A program made the position numbers and the translations under genes. A DNA stretch of 64,000 nt from Bradyrhizobium canariense (GTDB lineage Bacteria; Pseudomonadota; Alphaproteobacteria; Rhizobiales; Xanthobacteraceae). The stretch is taken from positions 2,790,001 to 2,854,000 of the forward strand of contig NZ_LT629750.1 in the NCBI RefSeq assembly GCF_900105125.1, written 5' to 3'. Each line of letters begins with the position of its first letter. The stretch's first letter is position 1. Below the pieces are notes generated by a model. It did not search any database. It was given only the letters and a program-made list of their open reading frames with translations, and had not been told where the DNA came from. Below, in pieces: positions 62,164 through 64,000 of the stretch.

Positions 62164-62199
62164 CGATATATTGACAAAATTTCATATCGTGTTCATTAT
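62164..62199. promoter_or_regulatory. Divergent promoter with inverted repeat, IclR/acyl-CoA dehydrogenase
   Basis: CGATAT (62164-62169) and ATATCG (62184-62189) flank a perfect -35 TTGACA (62171-62176); CATTAT at 62194-62199, 17 bp away, could be the -10. An IclR dimer site here would overlap the promoter. Very short or no leader before ATG 62205. Confidence 0.4.
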
Positions 62200-62204
62200 T
62201 TAGC

Positions 62205-63023
62205 ATGGCTGCACCGTCCTCAGGTTCGTCCGCGCTATCCCGGTCCAAAATGGCGGGAGATCAAACCGATCCCTCGTTCGCGACCACCCTGGCGCATGGG
62301 CTGGATGTGCTGGCCACTTTCCGCAACAGCCCCGGCTCGCTGTCGAACGCCGACCTCGCGCTGCATACCGGCCTGTCCCGGCCGACGGTATCGCGGCTCA
62401 CCTACACGCTGGCGCAACTCGGCTATCTCAAGCGCGATGCCAAGGGCCGCTTCGAGCTCGGCCTTGGCATCCTGGCCGCGGCATATCCCGTGCTGTCAGC
62501 GCTGAAAGTCCGGCAACTGGCGCGGCCGCTGATGCGCGACTTCGCAGCCTATGCGGGCGGCACCGTATCGATCGCGATGCCGTTCGGTCTCGACTTCATC
62601 TATGTCGAAACCCTGCGCACCACCGACGCGGTGCCGCACATTCCCGACGTCGGGTTTACGGGATCGCTCGCCACCACGGCGGTCGGGCGCGCATTGCTGT
62701 CACTCTCCACCCCGGAAGAGCTCGAACTCTACGTGCAAACCACCAGGACGGAGCGCCCGGACGAGATCGAATACGTTCGAACACGGACGCTGCCGGATAT
62801 TGAGCTTTGCAAGGAACGGGGATTTGCCATCTCGCTTGGCGAGTGGCGGCGGGAGATATTTGGTGTCGCGGCGCCGCTCTATCGTACGCCGGCGGGCGAC
62901 TGCCTGTCGGTGAACTGCGGCATTCCCTCGTTTCGATTCAGCGCCGAGCAGATCGAGCGCGAATGCGGGCCGCGAATCCTCGGCCTCGCGCGCAGCATTC
63001 GATCGCTCGTTGCCAACGTCTAG
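62205..63023 (+). CDS. IclR-family transcriptional regulator
   Basis: 272 aa from ATG 62205; a second ATG 15 codons in (62250, MAGDQTDPSFATTLAHG) is also plausible. N-terminal wHTH: GLDVLATFRNSPGSLSNADLALHTGLSRPTVSRLTYTLAQLGYL. The GAF-like effector domain follows (VSIAMPFGLDFIYVETLRTTDAVPHIPDVGF; TAVGRALLSLSTPEELELYVQ; GFAISLGEWRREIFGVAAPLY). It probably controls the divergent acyl-CoA dehydrogenase and the Bug receptor downstream. Confidence 0.92.
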   Translation: MAAPSSGSSALSRSKMAGDQTDPSFATTLAHGLDVLATFRNSPGSLSNADLALHTGLSRPTVSRLTYTLAQLGYLKRDAKGRFELGLGILAAAYPVLSALKVRQLARPLMRDFAAYAGGTVSIAMPFGLDFIYVETLRTTDAVPHIPDVGFTGSLATTAVGRALLSLSTPEELELYVQTTRTERPDEIEYVRTRTLPDIELCKERGFAISLGEWRREIFGVAAPLYRTPAGDCLSVNCGIPSFRFSAEQIERECGPRILGLARSIRSLVANV

Positions 63024-63113
63024 GGAAACACCGCGCCACAGCACCGACTTCGTTACGCCAATCGGATCAGAAAACACGTCGACGAAACGACGTTGCGACC
63101 ATGGGAGGAATCA

Positions 63114-64000
63114 ATGAGCGCAATCCGCGCGGCCGCTCTGGCCGCAAGCGTTGCGGCGCTGTTGTTTGGCACGGATTTATCCGCGCAGGCGCAGAGCAGC
63201 TATCCGGACCGGCCGATCCATGTCGTCGTGCCCTACCCGGCGGGCGGCATCGTCGACATCGTCGCCCGTGCCGTGACCGAGCAGGTCGGCCGCGACTGGA
63301 AACAGGCGATCGTTTCGGATTCGAGACCCGGCGCCAACAGCAACATCGGCACAGCGTCCGTCGCCAGAAGCGATCCGGACGGCTACACCTGGCTGGTCAC
63401 AGGCCCTGCAGTGCTGGTCAATCCCACTCTATACAAGGACGCCGGCTGGGATCCGATGCAGAACTTCAAATGCGTTGGACTTGCGGTCTGGAATCAAAGC
63501 GTCGCCGTCGTCAATCCCTCAATGCCGGTCAAGACGCTCGCCGACTTCGTGGAATATGCACACAAGAGACCGGGTCAGCTCAACTTCGGAAATCCAGGCA
63601 CCGGCTCGTCGATCGATTTGACCGCGAAGAAGCTGTTCAATGTTGCCAACATCGATCTCGCCAATATCGGCTACAAGGGCCAGCCGCCGGCGCTGGTCGA
63701 CCTGATGACGAACCGGATGAATTTCGAGGTCGTGTCCCTCGCGCTGGCGCTGCCGCACATCAAGGACGGCACCGCAAAGCCGCTTGCGGTCTTTACCGAC
63801 AAGCGCGTGCCGGATCTTCCTGACGTGCCGACCATCGCCGAAGCCGGCTATCCCGGCGCGTCCTATGTTTCCTGGTACGGAATCTATGTGCCCGCGGCAA
63901 CGCCGGATGATATTGTCGAAAAAATCCACAATGGGATCAACAAGGCGCTGGAAAATCCTGATGTTCAGCGTCAGCTCGCGGTCGCCGACATCCCGGGCAA
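63114..64000 (+). CDS. Bug-family periplasmic receptor (partial, C-terminus outside window)
   Basis: Open from ATG 63114 to the window edge, 295 codons. GGGAGGA lies 5 nt upstream. Signal peptide MSAIRAAALAASVAALLFG ... SAQA-QS. Bug motifs: YPDRPIHVVVPYPAGGIVDIVARAVTEQVG, DSRPGANSNIGTASVARSDPDGYT, NFGNPGTGSSIDL and LAVFTDKRVPDLPDVPTIAEAGYPG. Downstream of the IclR gene on the same strand, so it may supply substrate for the acyl-CoA dehydrogenase pathway. It differs from the Bug protein at 28357. Confidence 0.9.
   Translation, partial: MSAIRAAALAASVAALLFGTDLSAQAQSSYPDRPIHVVVPYPAGGIVDIVARAVTEQVGRDWKQAIVSDSRPGANSNIGTASVARSDPDGYTWLVTGPAVLVNPTLYKDAGWDPMQNFKCVGLAVWNQSVAVVNPSMPVKTLADFVEYAHKRPGQLNFGNPGTGSSIDLTAKKLFNVANIDLANIGYKGQPPALVDLMTNRMNFEVVSLALALPHIKDGTAKPLAVFTDKRVPDLPDVPTIAEAGYPGASYVSWYGIYVPAATPDDIVEKIHNGINKALENPDVQRQLAVADIPG

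Noticed and set aside
62807..63823. 338-codon plus-strand ORF overlapping the IclR and Bug genes
   Set aside because: Wrong frame; both real genes have clear family motifs, starts and ribosome sites.

Overview
The window is high-GC chromosomal DNA from an alphaproteobacterium, most likely Bradyrhizobium or a close relative. The evidence is the gene order narK - single-domain haemoglobin - flp - nasC, a ~580-bp interspersed repeat that I recall from Bradyrhizobium genomes, many palindromic intergenic elements, and dense ABC/TRAP/Bug solute-uptake and aromatic or acyl-CoA catabolic genes. No tRNA, rRNA, phage, transposase or CRISPR array was seen. It reads as an ordinary catabolic chromosome segment; the interest lies mostly in regulatory DNA and a few broken or altered genes.

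Layout. (1) 1-6234: an oxidative sugar-acid (uronate-type) module: TRAP binding protein (partial), IlvD/Edd dehydratase, uronate dehydrogenase, SMP-30 lactonase and, across a strong bidirectional terminator, an aldehyde dehydrogenase. (2) 6566-9531: an AceE/transketolase-like E1 enzyme divergent from an Lrp regulator. (3) 9774-16071: LysR regulator and divergent quinone oxidoreductase, zinc alcohol dehydrogenase, EamA exporter, aldo/keto reductase and a second SMP-30 protein. (4) 16401-22304: the assimilatory nitrate operon narK-bjgb-flp-nasC (minus strand), with a sigma-54-like promoter and a structured leader that resembles a NasT/ANTAR target. (5) 22632-32553: intradiol dioxygenase, serine hydrolase, CcdA, XRE regulator, FAD monooxygenase, Bug binding protein, L,D-transpeptidase, GST and enoyl-CoA hydratase.

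(6) 32565-39000: a DUF1800-DUF1501-small secreted Cys-rich protein operon next to a BlaI/M56-peptidase (BlaR1-like) pair. A shared operator-like motif precedes both operons. (7) 39867-43462: tartrate/isopropylmalate-type dehydrogenase, alcohol dehydrogenase and CoA-transferase. (8) 43649-52387: a glycogen/polysaccharide block with glgA (its own sigma-54-like promoter and a 13-bp inverted repeat upstream), MFS permease, PRC-barrel protein, glycogen-debranching enzyme, ABC exporter and GT4 glycosyltransferase. (9) 52394-57890: a GntR/FCD regulator divergent from a five-gene branched-chain-amino-acid-type ABC transporter whose last gene (livF) carries an in-frame amber codon in the ABC signature motif. 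(10) 58786-64000: alkylsulfatase-type metallo-hydrolase, acyl-CoA dehydrogenase with an 18-bp tandem duplication, divergent IclR regulator and a partial Bug binding protein.

All functional calls come from reading the sequence and recalling family features; no database search was run. Start codons were chosen from Shine-Dalgarno match, family N-termini and overlap.
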